Assembly (NCBI GenBank): GCA_963582345.1
Contig: CAUZSN010000014.1
Span: 1 to 36,432 of the forward strand
Length of the DNA: 36,432 nucleotides
Reading direction: 5' to 3'
Source of the DNA: CAUZSN01 sp963582345
GTDB lineage: Bacteria > Planctomycetota > Planctomycetia > Planctomycetales > Planctomycetaceae
This document shows positions 26,630-35,262 of the stretch, piece by piece. A model generated the notes under the pieces. It made no database searches, had not been told where the DNA came from, and saw only the letters and a list, made by a program, of their open reading frames with translations. Within the stretch, counting starts at the first letter, position 1; each line of letters starts with the position of its first letter. The position numbers were made by a program, and so were the translations under genes.

Positions 26630-29524
26630 ATGTCTGTTCCTTCTACGACACCAATCGAACCACTACTGCCTCAAAAGAAACGGTATGTTCGAGCCGTCGG
26701 TCCAAAGCTACGAAAACTATTATTTGTGGTTTTCGCCTTAGTGGCGCTGTTATTCGCCAATTCCGGCTATCTTGGCAGCATTACGTTTTTGGAATGGTCC
26801 AGCGGAAAAGTTTATCAGAATTATTTCTATTATCTGATGTTCATTGGACACATTGTCCTGGGACTCTTGCTGATTTTGCCTTTTGTGATTTTCGGCTTCA
26901 TCCACTTGCTAAACGCTCGGAATCGCCGAAATCGTCGTGCAGTGCGAGTGGGCTACGTTTTGTTTGCTACATCGATTCTGGTTCTTATCAGTGGCGTTTT
27001 GTTGGTGCGGCTTGAAGGCTTTTTCGATTTGAAGCATCGCCTAACACGCTCGACTGTGTATTGGATGCACGTCGCAACTCCGCTGATCGCGGTTTGGATG
27101 TACTGGCTGCATCGGCTGTCAGGACCTCGGATCAAGTGGCGAATCGGCTTGGTTTACGGTGGCGTAGTCGGTGTCACTATTTTAGGCATGGTGCTTTTGC
27201 ACTCACAAGACCCGCGCACGTGGAACGTTGTCGGTCCGAAAGAAGGGGAAAAGTATTTCTTTCCGTCACTGTCGCGCACAGCCACGGGAAATTTCATCCC
27301 AGAACGAACGCTGATGATGGATGACTACTGCAAGAAGTGCCACCCGGATGCGCACGCCGCGTGGAGCGATAGCGTGCATCGGTTCAGTTCGTTCAACAAT
27401 CCAGCCTACTTGCCTAGCGTGCGGGAGACACGAGAAGTGGCGCTCAAACGGGACGGCAACGTCCAGGCATCTCGGTGGTGCGCTGGTTGTCACGATCCGG
27501 TTCCCTTCTTAAGCGGTGCTTTTGACGATCCTGCGTACGACGACGTTAACCATCCGACGGCTCATGCAGGCATTACTTGCACCGTCTGCCACGCAATGAC
27601 TCATATCAATACCAACCGCGGCAACTCGGATTACACGATTGAAGAGCCACAGCACTATCCATTCGCTTACAGCGACAACTCCGTCCTACAGTGGATCAAC
27701 AATCAATTGGTAAAAGCAAAACCGGCAGCACACAAAAAGACATTTTTAAAGGACTTCCACAAGACAGCGGAATTCTGCTCGGTCTGCCACAAAGTGCACT
27801 TACCATTTGCGTTGAACAAGTACAAGCAGTTTCTGCGCGGGCAAAATCACTACGATTCTCACCTACTCAGCGGCGTCTCCGGACATGGTGCTAGCAGTTT
27901 TTATTACCCGCCAAAAGCCATCACGAACTGCTCAAAATGTCACATGCCACTCGCAGAATCCACGAACTTCGGTGCGAAAGATTTTGATCACTCCGGAGTG
28001 CTGAAGATTCATAATCACATGTTCCCCAGTGCCAACACCGGAGTCGCCTGGTTTCGCCGGCGCGACGAAGTGGTCAAGGCCCACCAGGAATTCCTAAAGG
28101 GCGTGATGCGAGTCGACATTTTCGGCATCAAAGAGAATGGTACAATTAACGGCACGTTACATGCACCGCTACGTCCTGACGTGCCTGTTCTGAAGCCCGG
28201 TACAACGTACTTGTTAGAAACCGTCATCCGCACGCTCAAGATGGGGCACCTGTTTACTCAGGGGACTGTCGATTCTAACGAGATCTGGTTGGACGTGAAA
28301 ATCACTAGCAACGATCGAGTGATCGGTTGCAGTGGCGCGTTGGATAACGAACGCGAAGTCGATCCTTGGTCGCATTTCGTAAATGTCTTCCTGCTAGACA
28401 AAAACGGCAATCGAATTGACCGTCGGAATCCTCAGGACATTGTCACGCCGTTGTACAATCACCAAATCCCGCCTGGCGCAGGTCAAACGGTGCACTATCT
28501 CTTGCATCTGCCGCAAGTTGTTACCGCACCCGTCAAGGTCGAACTAAAGCTGAAATACCGCAAATTCGACAAGCAATATATGGACTTCATCGCCCGCAGC
28601 TTCAAGCCGGGCGACAAACCAATTCGCGGATTTGATCCGGAAACAAAGACTTTGCCTAATCATCTTCCCATAACGGTATTGGCGGAAGACAGTATCACGT
28701 TTCCGGTTCAGGGCGTTGACGCGTCTGTTGAGAACGAAAACCGAGAAGATATTGCGGCATGGCAGCGTTGGAACGACTACGGCATTGGGCTGTTCCTAAA
28801 AGGCAAAGCGGAACTTCGTCAAGCTGCTGATGCGTTTTCCAAAGTTGAAAATTTAGGCCGCTACGACGGACCGCTCAATTTGGCTCGCGTGCTGTGGCGC
28901 GAAGGGCGTTCGAACGAAGCGGTGGAAGCAATTCAGAGAGCGTCAAAGCACACAGACCCTGCAGCACCACCTTGGACAATCGCGTGGCTCAGCGGCCTAG
29001 TCAACCGCGACCAGGTCCGCCTGGAAGCCGCCCAAAAGAACTTCCAAAGCGTACTGTACGACGACACGCCCGAACACCGCAAACGCGACTTCGACTTCAG
29101 CAAGGACTACCGAGTGATCAATCTATTGGGTCAAACTTACTTTGACCGTGCACGGCAACTACGTGTTGCTTCCGTCAAAGCAGAACGTAAGACATTTCTT
29201 CTCAAGGCGGTCGAGACGTTTCACAAGGCACTGGACATCGATATGGAAAATGTCACTGCCCACCACAATTTACATCAATTGTACGATCTGCTGGGCAAAA
29301 AAGAAGAGGCGGCCAAGCATCTGAAGAAACACTCAATATACAAACCGGACGACAACGCGCGCGATCTCTCCGTCGCGTTGGCGAAGTCCAAGTATCCTGC
29401 AGCCAACCACGCTGCGGAAGAACCCGTGATTTATCCGCTCAACCGACCCGGGGCACCTGGGTTATTTGTCACTCGGACTCAAAAACAAAATTCCTCTGAG
29501 ATTCAAACTCGGGACGAAGAATGA
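26630..29524 (+). CDS. Membrane pentaheme cytochrome c with TPR tail
   Basis: A 964-residue protein starting at ATG 26630 (GGAGG seven bases upstream). Five hydrophobic helices fill about residues 28-190, with His74, His92, His147 and His161 in helices 2 and 4, candidate ligands for b-type hemes. The periplasmic part has five CXXCH heme c sites: CKKCH (234), CAGCH (284), CTVCH (317), CSVCH (383) and CSKCH (434), plus many distal His, resembling cytochrome c554-type domains. Residues about 440-700 look like beta-sandwich, and 720-930 contain TPRs, including KAVETFHKALDIDMENVTAHH. I infer electron transfer from a membrane donor to periplasmic or outer acceptors. The stop overlaps the CRTAC1-like gene start by four bases (ATGA). 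Confidence 0.9.
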   Translation: MSVPSTTPIEPLLPQKKRYVRAVGPKLRKLLFVVFALVALLFANSGYLGSITFLEWSSGKVYQNYFYYLMFIGHIVLGLLLILPFVIFGFIHLLNARNRRNRRAVRVGYVLFATSILVLISGVLLVRLEGFFDLKHRLTRSTVYWMHVATPLIAVWMYWLHRLSGPRIKWRIGLVYGGVVGVTILGMVLLHSQDPRTWNVVGPKEGEKYFFPSLSRTATGNFIPERTLMMDDYCKKCHPDAHAAWSDSVHRFSSFNNPAYLPSVRETREVALKRDGNVQASRWCAGCHDPVPFLSGAFDDPAYDDVNHPTAHAGITCTVCHAMTHINTNRGNSDYTIEEPQHYPFAYSDNSVLQWINNQLVKAKPAAHKKTFLKDFHKTAEFCSVCHKVHLPFALNKYKQFLRGQNHYDSHLLSGVSGHGASSFYYPPKAITNCSKCHMPLAESTNFGAKDFDHSGVLKIHNHMFPSANTGVAWFRRRDEVVKAHQEFLKGVMRVDIFGIKENGTINGTLHAPLRPDVPVLKPGTTYLLETVIRTLKMGHLFTQGTVDSNEIWLDVKITSNDRVIGCSGALDNEREVDPWSHFVNVFLLDKNGNRIDRRNPQDIVTPLYNHQIPPGAGQTVHYLLHLPQVVTAPVKVELKLKYRKFDKQYMDFIARSFKPGDKPIRGFDPETKTLPNHLPITVLAEDSITFPVQGVDASVENENREDIAAWQRWNDYGIGLFLKGKAELRQAADAFSKVENLGRYDGPLNLARVLWREGRSNEAVEAIQRASKHTDPAAPPWTIAWLSGLVNRDQVRLEAAQKNFQSVLYDDTPEHRKRDFDFSKDYRVINLLGQTYFDRARQLRVASVKAERKTFLLKAVETFHKALDIDMENVTAHHNLHQLYDLLGKKEEAAKHLKKHSIYKPDDNARDLSVALAKSKYPAANHAAEEPVIYPLNRPGAPGLFVTRTQKQNSSEIQTRDEE

Positions 29525-31434
29525 CCGATCTGAACAAGGACTCAATTGTCGACCTGGAATTAGACGTTGACTTGGAAACCGAAGAGCGAGACGATGCCGT
29601 CATCGCCTCGGCCTTGAAATGGTCGCTGGTAGTGCTCGTGGTCCTGGGTTCGATCGGTGGTGGATTTGCCTGGTGGTTAACTCGTCCGGAACCACCTCCG
29701 CCGATTACGAAAACGGAATTGACACTACCTGAAATTCGCGAACGGCCGCCCGTTCAAGTTCCTACAGTGAAGTTCACAGATATCACGGGCGAGGCCAACA
29801 TTACTTTCTTTCACGAGAACGGTGCGCACGGAAAAAAACTGCTGCCGGAAACTATGGGCGGCGGCTGTGCATTTTTGGATTACGACAACGACGGCGATCA
29901 AGACATTTTACTGGTCAATTCCAAGCGCTGGCCGTCGGACAAGCGACCGACCGGGAAGCCGCCGACGACCGAACTTTACCGGAATGATGGGACCGGTACA
30001 TTCGAAAACGTCACAGCTGACTCTGGACTGAATGTCACGCTGTACGGTATGGGTGTTGCGTGTGGTGATTATGACAACGACGGGAACGTTGATGTCTTTA
30101 TTAGTGCAGTCGGTCCGAACCGACTGTTCCGCAACATAGGCGGAAAATTTGTTGATGTCACTGACGAAGCTGGCTTAACGGGTGATGACGATGCCTGGGG
30201 CACCAGTTGCGGTTTCTTCGATTACGATAACGATGGTGATTTGGACGTGTTCGTCTGCAACTATGTAAGATGGTCGAGGGAATCAGACCTCAGTCAAAAC
30301 TTCACGCTTGATGGAAAAGTCCGTGCGTACGGTCGTCCACAGGATTTCAAAGGGACGTACTGCTCGCTGTACCGCAACGAAAATGGAAAATTCACCGACG
30401 TTTCGGCACAGGCTGGCATTCACGTGAACAATCCGGCCACGGGAATGCCCATGGCCAAATCGTTGGGTGTGGCCTTCGCCGATTTCGACTCAGATGGTCA
30501 CTTGGACATCGTGGTGGCAAACGACACTGTCCAGAATTTCTTGTTCCGAAACCGCGGGGATGGAAAATTCGAGGAGTGTGGAACTCTATGCGGAGTTGCC
30601 TTCGATCTAATGGGCAATGCACGCGGCGCCATGGGAATCGACATCGCTTCTTTTCGCAACAACGATTCATTGGGAATTGTCATCGGTAATTTTGCCAACG
30701 AAACGATAGCCCTATACGTATCGCAGGCTGGAGCAACTGGAGAAATGCCGCAGTTCACCGACGAAGCGGAATCGAACGGCATTCGACCGCTGACTAGGCT
30801 GGTGCTGACATTCGGCGTGTTCTTCTTCGACTGCGACCTGGACGGCCGGCTCGATTTATTCGCGGCCAATGGTCATTTAGAAGAGGACATCAATCTGGTT
30901 CAGGCTAGCCAGTACTACCACCAGCCACCGCAATTGTTGTGGAATTGCGGCCCGGAGCATAAAAACGAATTCGTGACTCTTTCATCCGAACAATGTGGCG
31001 AAGACTTCACGCGCCGCATGGTTGGCCGCGGTTCCACGTTTGCCGATATCGACAACGATGGTGATCTCGACGTGCTGATTACAGGCAGCGGCCACAAGCC
31101 TCGTTTGCTGCGAAACGATCAGAACCTAGGCCATCATTGGTTGCGACTGAAAATAACCGGCTCGAAATGCAATCGCGATGCCATCGGCGCACTGGTTGAG
31201 GTGGAGGCGGGCGGCAAAGTGCTCAGGCGCCAGGTCATGCCGACTCGCAGCTACTTGTCGCAATCGGAACTGCCGATAACATTTGGACTCGGTAAAACCG
31301 ACGAAATCCAAAAAGTCACGATCTACTGGCCGGACGGGTCGACTCAAGTCCATCTGAAACCCGAAATCGACAGACTCATCTACATCGAACAACAGGACGA
31401 ATATGGCACGAATTCAGTGGGTCGAAGAAGCTGA
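29521..31434 (+). CDS. CRTAC1-type FG-GAP and ASPIC/UnbV protein, membrane anchored
   Basis: A 637-residue protein. A charged cytosolic N-terminus (about 1-30) precedes one hydrophobic anchor (about 33-53, SLVVLVVLGSIGGGFAWWL), then a Pro-rich linker. The extracytoplasmic part has FG-GAP blades with DxDxDG-type calcium loops: DYDNDGDQDILL (120), DYDNDGNVDVFI (183), DYDNDGDLDVFV (234), DFDSDGHLDIVV (321), DCDLDGRLDLF (437) and DIDNDGDLDVLI (509). A C-terminal ASPIC/UnbV domain spans 538-609 (AIGALVEVEAGGK, TFGLGKTDEIQ, IYWPDGS). The phrase HENGAHGKKLLPETMGGG near 99-116 is typical of CRTAC1-family proteins. Its ATG overlaps the cytochrome stop, and its own end overlaps the AhpD-like gene by 32 bases, so the three are likely co-translated. 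Confidence 0.93.
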   Translation: MTDLNKDSIVDLELDVDLETEERDDAVIASALKWSLVVLVVLGSIGGGFAWWLTRPEPPPPITKTELTLPEIRERPPVQVPTVKFTDITGEANITFFHENGAHGKKLLPETMGGGCAFLDYDNDGDQDILLVNSKRWPSDKRPTGKPPTTELYRNDGTGTFENVTADSGLNVTLYGMGVACGDYDNDGNVDVFISAVGPNRLFRNIGGKFVDVTDEAGLTGDDDAWGTSCGFFDYDNDGDLDVFVCNYVRWSRESDLSQNFTLDGKVRAYGRPQDFKGTYCSLYRNENGKFTDVSAQAGIHVNNPATGMPMAKSLGVAFADFDSDGHLDIVVANDTVQNFLFRNRGDGKFEECGTLCGVAFDLMGNARGAMGIDIASFRNNDSLGIVIGNFANETIALYVSQAGATGEMPQFTDEAESNGIRPLTRLVLTFGVFFFDCDLDGRLDLFAANGHLEEDINLVQASQYYHQPPQLLWNCGPEHKNEFVTLSSEQCGEDFTRRMVGRGSTFADIDNDGDLDVLITGSGHKPRLLRNDQNLGHHWLRLKITGSKCNRDAIGALVEVEAGGKVLRRQVMPTRSYLSQSELPITFGLGKTDEIQKVTIYWPDGSTQVHLKPEIDRLIYIEQQDEYGTNSVGRRS

Positions 31435-32017
31435 CGCCAGCGGCGAACTGGCGGAAGTTTATCAGATGTGGAGAAAGGCACACCCAGACCGTGAATACGT
31501 TCCCGATATCTTGAAGTGTTTCAGTGCGCGTCCGGATTTTTTGAAGCAGGTTATTGGATTCTCCTACGGAGTGCACTTTCGAGACGGCCACCTGAACCGT
31601 CGGTTGAAGGAGATGATTGCTACGTATGTCTCCGCTTTAAATCGGTGCGATTACTGAATCGGCTCACATGCTTATTTCCTGCAGTTGCAGGAAAAAAACG
31701 ATGATGTTTCGACATCCCTGAGCAAAACAGACCTGGCGGGCGCCGCGATTGCTGATGACGAACGGGCACTCTTGGAATTCGTTCATTTACTGACGGAACA
31801 CGCCGACCGCACAACTGACGCAGACGTACAGCGCTTGCGGGAGGCCGGCTTTAGCGATGAGCAAATCGCGGAAGCGGTGTACGTCACAGCCCTGTTCGCA
31901 TTTTTCAATCGCGTGGCCGACGCGTTTGGACTGGTCAACCCTAAGTACACCGAGATGCCCCTCAAAGGTATGTTCCCGAATACGTTGCCTTCCGATCCGG
32001 ATCAAGTGTCTGAATAA
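31403..32017 (+). CDS. AhpD-like selenoprotein (UGA at the catalytic Cys), predicted
   Basis: AhpD-family proteins are helical thiol oxidoreductases/peroxidases with an E-(11)-CxxC-(3)-H relay. From ATG 31403 (AGGA six bases upstream) the frame encodes 204 residues with one interruption, TGA at 31655-31657 (codon 85). Around it the protein reads KEMIATYVSALNRCDY, then UGA, then IGSHAYFLQLQEK. Glu70, Cys82, residue 85 and His89 have exactly the AhpD spacing (E+12 C, +3, +4 H), so the UGA occupies the second active-site Cys, giving a CxxU motif. The 120 downstream codons are clearly the family's C-terminal half (ALFAFFNRVADAFGL). A SECIS-like hairpin follows the UGA. Alternatives are a Cys-to-stop mutation or a sequencing error (TGC to TGA). 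The gene overlaps the CRTAC1-like gene and ends seven bases from the convergent dehydrogenase. Confidence 0.85.
31658..31702 (+). promoter_or_regulatory. Predicted bacterial SECIS element
   Basis: Directly 3' of the in-frame UGA, UUUCCUGC (31675-31682) pairs perfectly with GCAGGAAA (31687-31694) around loop AGUU (31683-31686). A lower stem AUCG (31658-31661) with CGAU (31699-31702) can close it. The loop lies 25 bases past the UGA and has G in its second position followed by U, as bacterial SECIS loops recognised by SelB do. It lies within coding sequence, as bacterial SECIS elements must. Confidence 0.7.
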
Positions 32018-32024
32018 ATATCTT

Positions 32025-32846
32025 CTAGATGAACAAGTCTGGAATCAATTCGGAACCGGGTGTCATGGCGTAATGGTCGAGGTTGCTCACGCCTTCGGTT
32101 GCCAATACTTCATCATCTATGAAGAAGTTGCCCGTGCATTCACAACTGTTGCGAGTCAAGATTGCGTGTGCCGCATCGGCCATGATTTCCGGTTTGCGGC
32201 AGCGTCGCAGGGCTTCTGGACCGCCTAATAAGTTCTGAATCGCCGCGGTGGCAATTGTCGAGCGAGGCCACAAGGCATTCACAGCAACTCCCTGCTCCCG
32301 GAATTCTTCCGCCATTCCCAGGACGCACAGGCTCATACCATACTTCGACATTGTGTAGGCCAAATGCCGCGCTAACCATGACGGCTGCAGATTCAGCGGC
32401 GGCGAAATATTTAGAATATGAGGATTTTTCGCCTTCACAAGTTGCGGCAGACACAACTTGGACGTAATGTAGGCACCCCGCACATTGACACTGTGCATCA
32501 AGTCATATCGCTTCATGTCCGTATCCAGCGTACCCGTCAACTGAATCGCACTAGCGTTGTTGATCAGGACATCAATGCCGCCAAAAGCTGCGACCGCTCG
32601 TTCAACGGCATTTTGGACTTGCTCGTCGAAACGTACATCAACGATACAACCTAACGCCTTGCCGCCAGCCGCTTCAATTTCTTGGGCAGCCGTGTGTACA
32701 GTGCCCGGTAAATTGGGATGAGGCTTGTCCGTCTTGGCAGCGATTACGATGTTGGCTCCATCTTTGGCTGCCCGTAGCGCAATCGCTTTGCCGATACCTC
32801 GACTGGCTCCAGTAATAAGCAACGATTTACCATGAAGGCTTGCCAT
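32025..32846 (-). CDS. HSDL2-like short-chain dehydrogenase
   Basis: A 273-residue NAD(P)-dependent SDR resembling the SDR domain of hydroxysteroid dehydrogenase-like protein 2. Cofactor motif TGASRGIG (12-19), NNASA (96-100), catalytic Ser148 in LNISPPLN, and YxxxK as YTMSK (Tyr164, Lys168) are all present. HSDL2-type landmarks are GTVHTAAQEIEAAGGKAL, CLPQLVKAKNPHIL and RKPEIMADAAHAIL, ending ...PGSELIPDLFI. I chose ATG 32846 (MASLHGKSLLITG), which puts the glycine motif at the normal distance; the longer frame to 33002 adds an unconserved 52 residues and would overlap the divergent gene. The substrate is unknown; the SCP2 lipid-binding domain of the animal protein is absent. Confidence 0.93.
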   Translation of the reverse strand: MASLHGKSLLITGASRGIGKAIALRAAKDGANIVIAAKTDKPHPNLPGTVHTAAQEIEAAGGKALGCIVDVRFDEQVQNAVERAVAAFGGIDVLINNASAIQLTGTLDTDMKRYDLMHSVNVRGAYITSKLCLPQLVKAKNPHILNISPPLNLQPSWLARHLAYTMSKYGMSLCVLGMAEEFREQGVAVNALWPRSTIATAAIQNLLGGPEALRRCRKPEIMADAAHAILTRNSCECTGNFFIDDEVLATEGVSNLDHYAMTPGSELIPDLFI

Positions 32847-32996
32847 AATCGATTCGCCATCAGCCAGCAGGTTGTGCTTCCGTACATTGTCTTGAAAATA
32901 TCCCGCAATGTCGATTGTGTCCACATAGAAATAACAGTCATAGTTTGCTAACGTAGGTGGTCCCTCCATTCCTAAACCATTGCAATGGAGTTTTGA

Positions 32997-34325
32997 GTGC
33001 ACACCACTGCCCCGATTGAACGGCTTATCGATCTTCTAGATCCCACTGGGAATGTGATTCTCAATATGTCGCTGGAGAAAGCAATCCAGCAAGTCGGATC
33101 CGGTGACCCGGAACACGTCCGAAAAATTGACGGGCAGTTCGCCATTTATCATAAACAGGGACACATTGTGCGCATGGCTCGTTCGATTGGTCGTCCCATG
33201 CGGTATTTTCTGGCAAAGCATAGCGAGGGACCTTGTTTGTTCATCGCCGAACGGATCGATGAAATTGCCGATGCACTGGACAAGAAAGGATTGGGCGATC
33301 AATTTCACCCGTCCTATTCGCGAATGGTTCCAGCCCACCATCTTGTCGAAATTGCCTTGGTGGGCTGTCCTGATCCGAATCCCAAGTACACGCGTTATTT
33401 CACACCTAAACGCAACCGATTCAGCACTGATCTGAACGAAATCGGGCGTGCATACATCGGTGCGCTGACAGACGAATGCCAGCGCTGGCTGGATAAAATC
33501 GCTTCAGATGAACCAATCGGTGTTCTATTTTCAGGTGGCACGGACAGTGGTGCCGTTTTCCTTGTGCTGTACCATCTTCTGTTGAATCGCGGCGAATCAC
33601 CGGCGCGGCTGAAAGCGTTCACCCTTTCGGTCGACAGCAGTAGCGCGGACGCACAACAGGCAGTTCGTTTCCTAAATGAACTTGACTTGGATCCGTTCCT
33701 GGAGACGATCGAAGTCTCACGTGAAGAACTGCGTTTTCGTGAGGCGGTGCGGATGATTGAGGACTACAAACCTTTGGACGTTCAGTCAGCGACAATGGCA
33801 CTCGCCTTATGTCGTGGAATCCGACAGCGCTATCCAGACTGGAAGCATCTTGTCGATGGAGATGGCGGCGATGAAAACTTGAAAGACTATCCAATCCACG
33901 AAATTCCGGAATTGACGATTCGCAGCGTTTTGAACAACACAATGCTCTATCAGGAAGGTTGGGGAGTGGACGCGATCAAGCACTCGCTGATTTACTCTGG
34001 CGGACAAAGCCGCGGCCATGTGCGCACCTCAGCACCAGCACGAGCATTCGGTTTTATCGGATTCAGTCCGTTTGCGCTGCCGAACGTGATTGACGTCGCC
34101 GAAGGCGTCCCATTTGTCGAACTGACCGACTGGGAACCCGACCGTTTGTACGCGCTAAAAGGCGAAATCGTTCGCCGCGGTGTCGAAGCCGTCACGGGGC
34201 TAACGATGCCCGTGTTCAAAAAACGTCGTTTCCAGCGCGGTGTTGTCGATGAGAGTACGTTTGCGTCGGTCTTTCCCAGCGACGAGGACACATACCGCAG
34301 AACGTTTGCGGAACTCTATGCGTGA
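32997..34325 (+). CDS. Asparagine-synthetase-like protein lacking the glutaminase Cys
   Basis: Asparagine synthetases use an N-terminal glutaminase with Cys1 and a C-terminal PP-loop ATPase that adenylates a carboxylate. This 442-residue protein (about 554 in E. coli AsnB) keeps a shortened glutaminase-like fold (KIDGQFAIYHKQ, near 43-54) but has no Cys after the initiator. The synthetase half has PP-loop SGGTDS (179-184), VDGDGGDEN (286-294) in place of the usual TGDGxDE, and a C-terminal basic segment (FKKRRFQRG). It probably makes amide or related bonds using ammonia or an amine from elsewhere, as the beta-lactam synthetase subgroup does. The start is GTG 32997 with GGAG eight bases upstream. 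The radical SAM gene overlaps its end by eight bases, so the two likely act together. Confidence 0.87.
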   Translation: MHTTAPIERLIDLLDPTGNVILNMSLEKAIQQVGSGDPEHVRKIDGQFAIYHKQGHIVRMARSIGRPMRYFLAKHSEGPCLFIAERIDEIADALDKKGLGDQFHPSYSRMVPAHHLVEIALVGCPDPNPKYTRYFTPKRNRFSTDLNEIGRAYIGALTDECQRWLDKIASDEPIGVLFSGGTDSGAVFLVLYHLLLNRGESPARLKAFTLSVDSSSADAQQAVRFLNELDLDPFLETIEVSREELRFREAVRMIEDYKPLDVQSATMALALCRGIRQRYPDWKHLVDGDGGDENLKDYPIHEIPELTIRSVLNNTMLYQEGWGVDAIKHSLIYSGGQSRGHVRTSAPARAFGFIGFSPFALPNVIDVAEGVPFVELTDWEPDRLYALKGEIVRRGVEAVTGLTMPVFKKRRFQRGVVDESTFASVFPSDEDTYRRTFAELYA

Positions 34326-35262
34326 CGCTCTTCCCATATTTTCGGATCGCGAGATCTTTGTAGCCCGACCTGCCAAGAATGCGGTTGATCCGCACCGACC
34401 ATATGCCTTTCACGTCGAAGCGGAATGCACAGCTGACGCACGTGTTGTAGATGTGGCGACAATTTTTCTCACCAACCGCGAATGTCCTTTCCGCTGCCTG
34501 ATGTGCGATCTGTGGATGAATACAACGGATACCTGTGTTCCCGACGGAGCCATTCCCAGTCAGATCGATTTTGCCTTGTCGCGACTGCCATCTGCTCAGC
34601 ACGTCAAGCTTTACAACAACGGCAATTTTTTCGATGTTCAAGCGATTCCACCAGTTGACTATCGCGCGATTGTCGAACGAGTCAACTCGTTCAAAAACAT
34701 CATCGTGGAAAATCATCCGAAGCTGTGCACTGACCGATGTCTACAGTTCCGGGACCTTTTGGAAACCCACCTGGAAATTGCTATCGGTTTAGAAACCGTT
34801 CACCAGGATGTCCTAAACCGGTTGAACAAACAGATGACCCTCGATGACTTCCAACGGGCGGTCGATTTCTTACTGATTCATGACATCGCGGTGCGCGCAT
34901 TCATCCTACACAAGCCGCCGTTCATGGACGAGCAGCAAGGTATTGAGTGGTCGCTCCGTTCCATTGAATGGGCATTTTCCATCGGCGTCGGTTGTTGTAC
35001 GGTCATTCCCACACGATCAGGAAAAGGACTTCTAGAACGGCTACAACATCATGGTTTGTTTTCACCGCCTACTCTGGCATCCGTTGAACAAGTTCTGGAA
35101 GAAGGTCTCCGAATTTCCGGCGGTCGGGTGCTCATGGATTTGTGGGATATTGAACACTTATACAATTGCCCCGACTGTGGTCCACAACGAACAGACCGAA
35201 TGCGACGAATGAATTTGTCACAGCATATACTACCGACTGTTCGCTGCGACTGTAATTCATAA
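34318..35262 (+). CDS. Radical SAM protein with extra C-terminal Cys motifs
   Basis: A 314-residue radical SAM enzyme. The cluster-binding CxxxCxxC is CPFRCLMC (Cys56, Cys60, Cys63). Other features are LYNNGNFFD (about 99-107), NRLNKQMTLDDFQRAVDFL and a GVGCCTVIPTR segment. The C-terminus has CPDC (284-287) and CDC (310-312), possible ligands of a second metal site or a zinc. The FLTNRECPFRCLMCDLW context resembles the radical SAM family that includes the archaeosine-synthase subunit RaSEA, from memory. The partner asparagine-synthetase-like gene replaces the usual lysine-adding partner, so the substrate is open. ATG 34318 lies inside the upstream gene, overlapping it by eight bases. I am sure of the superfamily, not of the substrate. 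Confidence 0.9.
   Translation: MRDALPIFSDREIFVARPAKNAVDPHRPYAFHVEAECTADARVVDVATIFLTNRECPFRCLMCDLWMNTTDTCVPDGAIPSQIDFALSRLPSAQHVKLYNNGNFFDVQAIPPVDYRAIVERVNSFKNIIVENHPKLCTDRCLQFRDLLETHLEIAIGLETVHQDVLNRLNKQMTLDDFQRAVDFLLIHDIAVRAFILHKPPFMDEQQGIEWSLRSIEWAFSIGVGCCTVIPTRSGKGLLERLQHHGLFSPPTLASVEQVLEEGLRISGGRVLMDLWDIEHLYNCPDCGPQRTDRMRRMNLSQHILPTVRCDCNS

Noticed and set aside
31685..32017. Separate short protein starting after the UGA in the AhpD-like gene
   Set aside because: It is in the same frame as 31403-31657, continues the AhpD fold, and has no start codon or ribosome-binding site near the break that fits better than readthrough as Sec.
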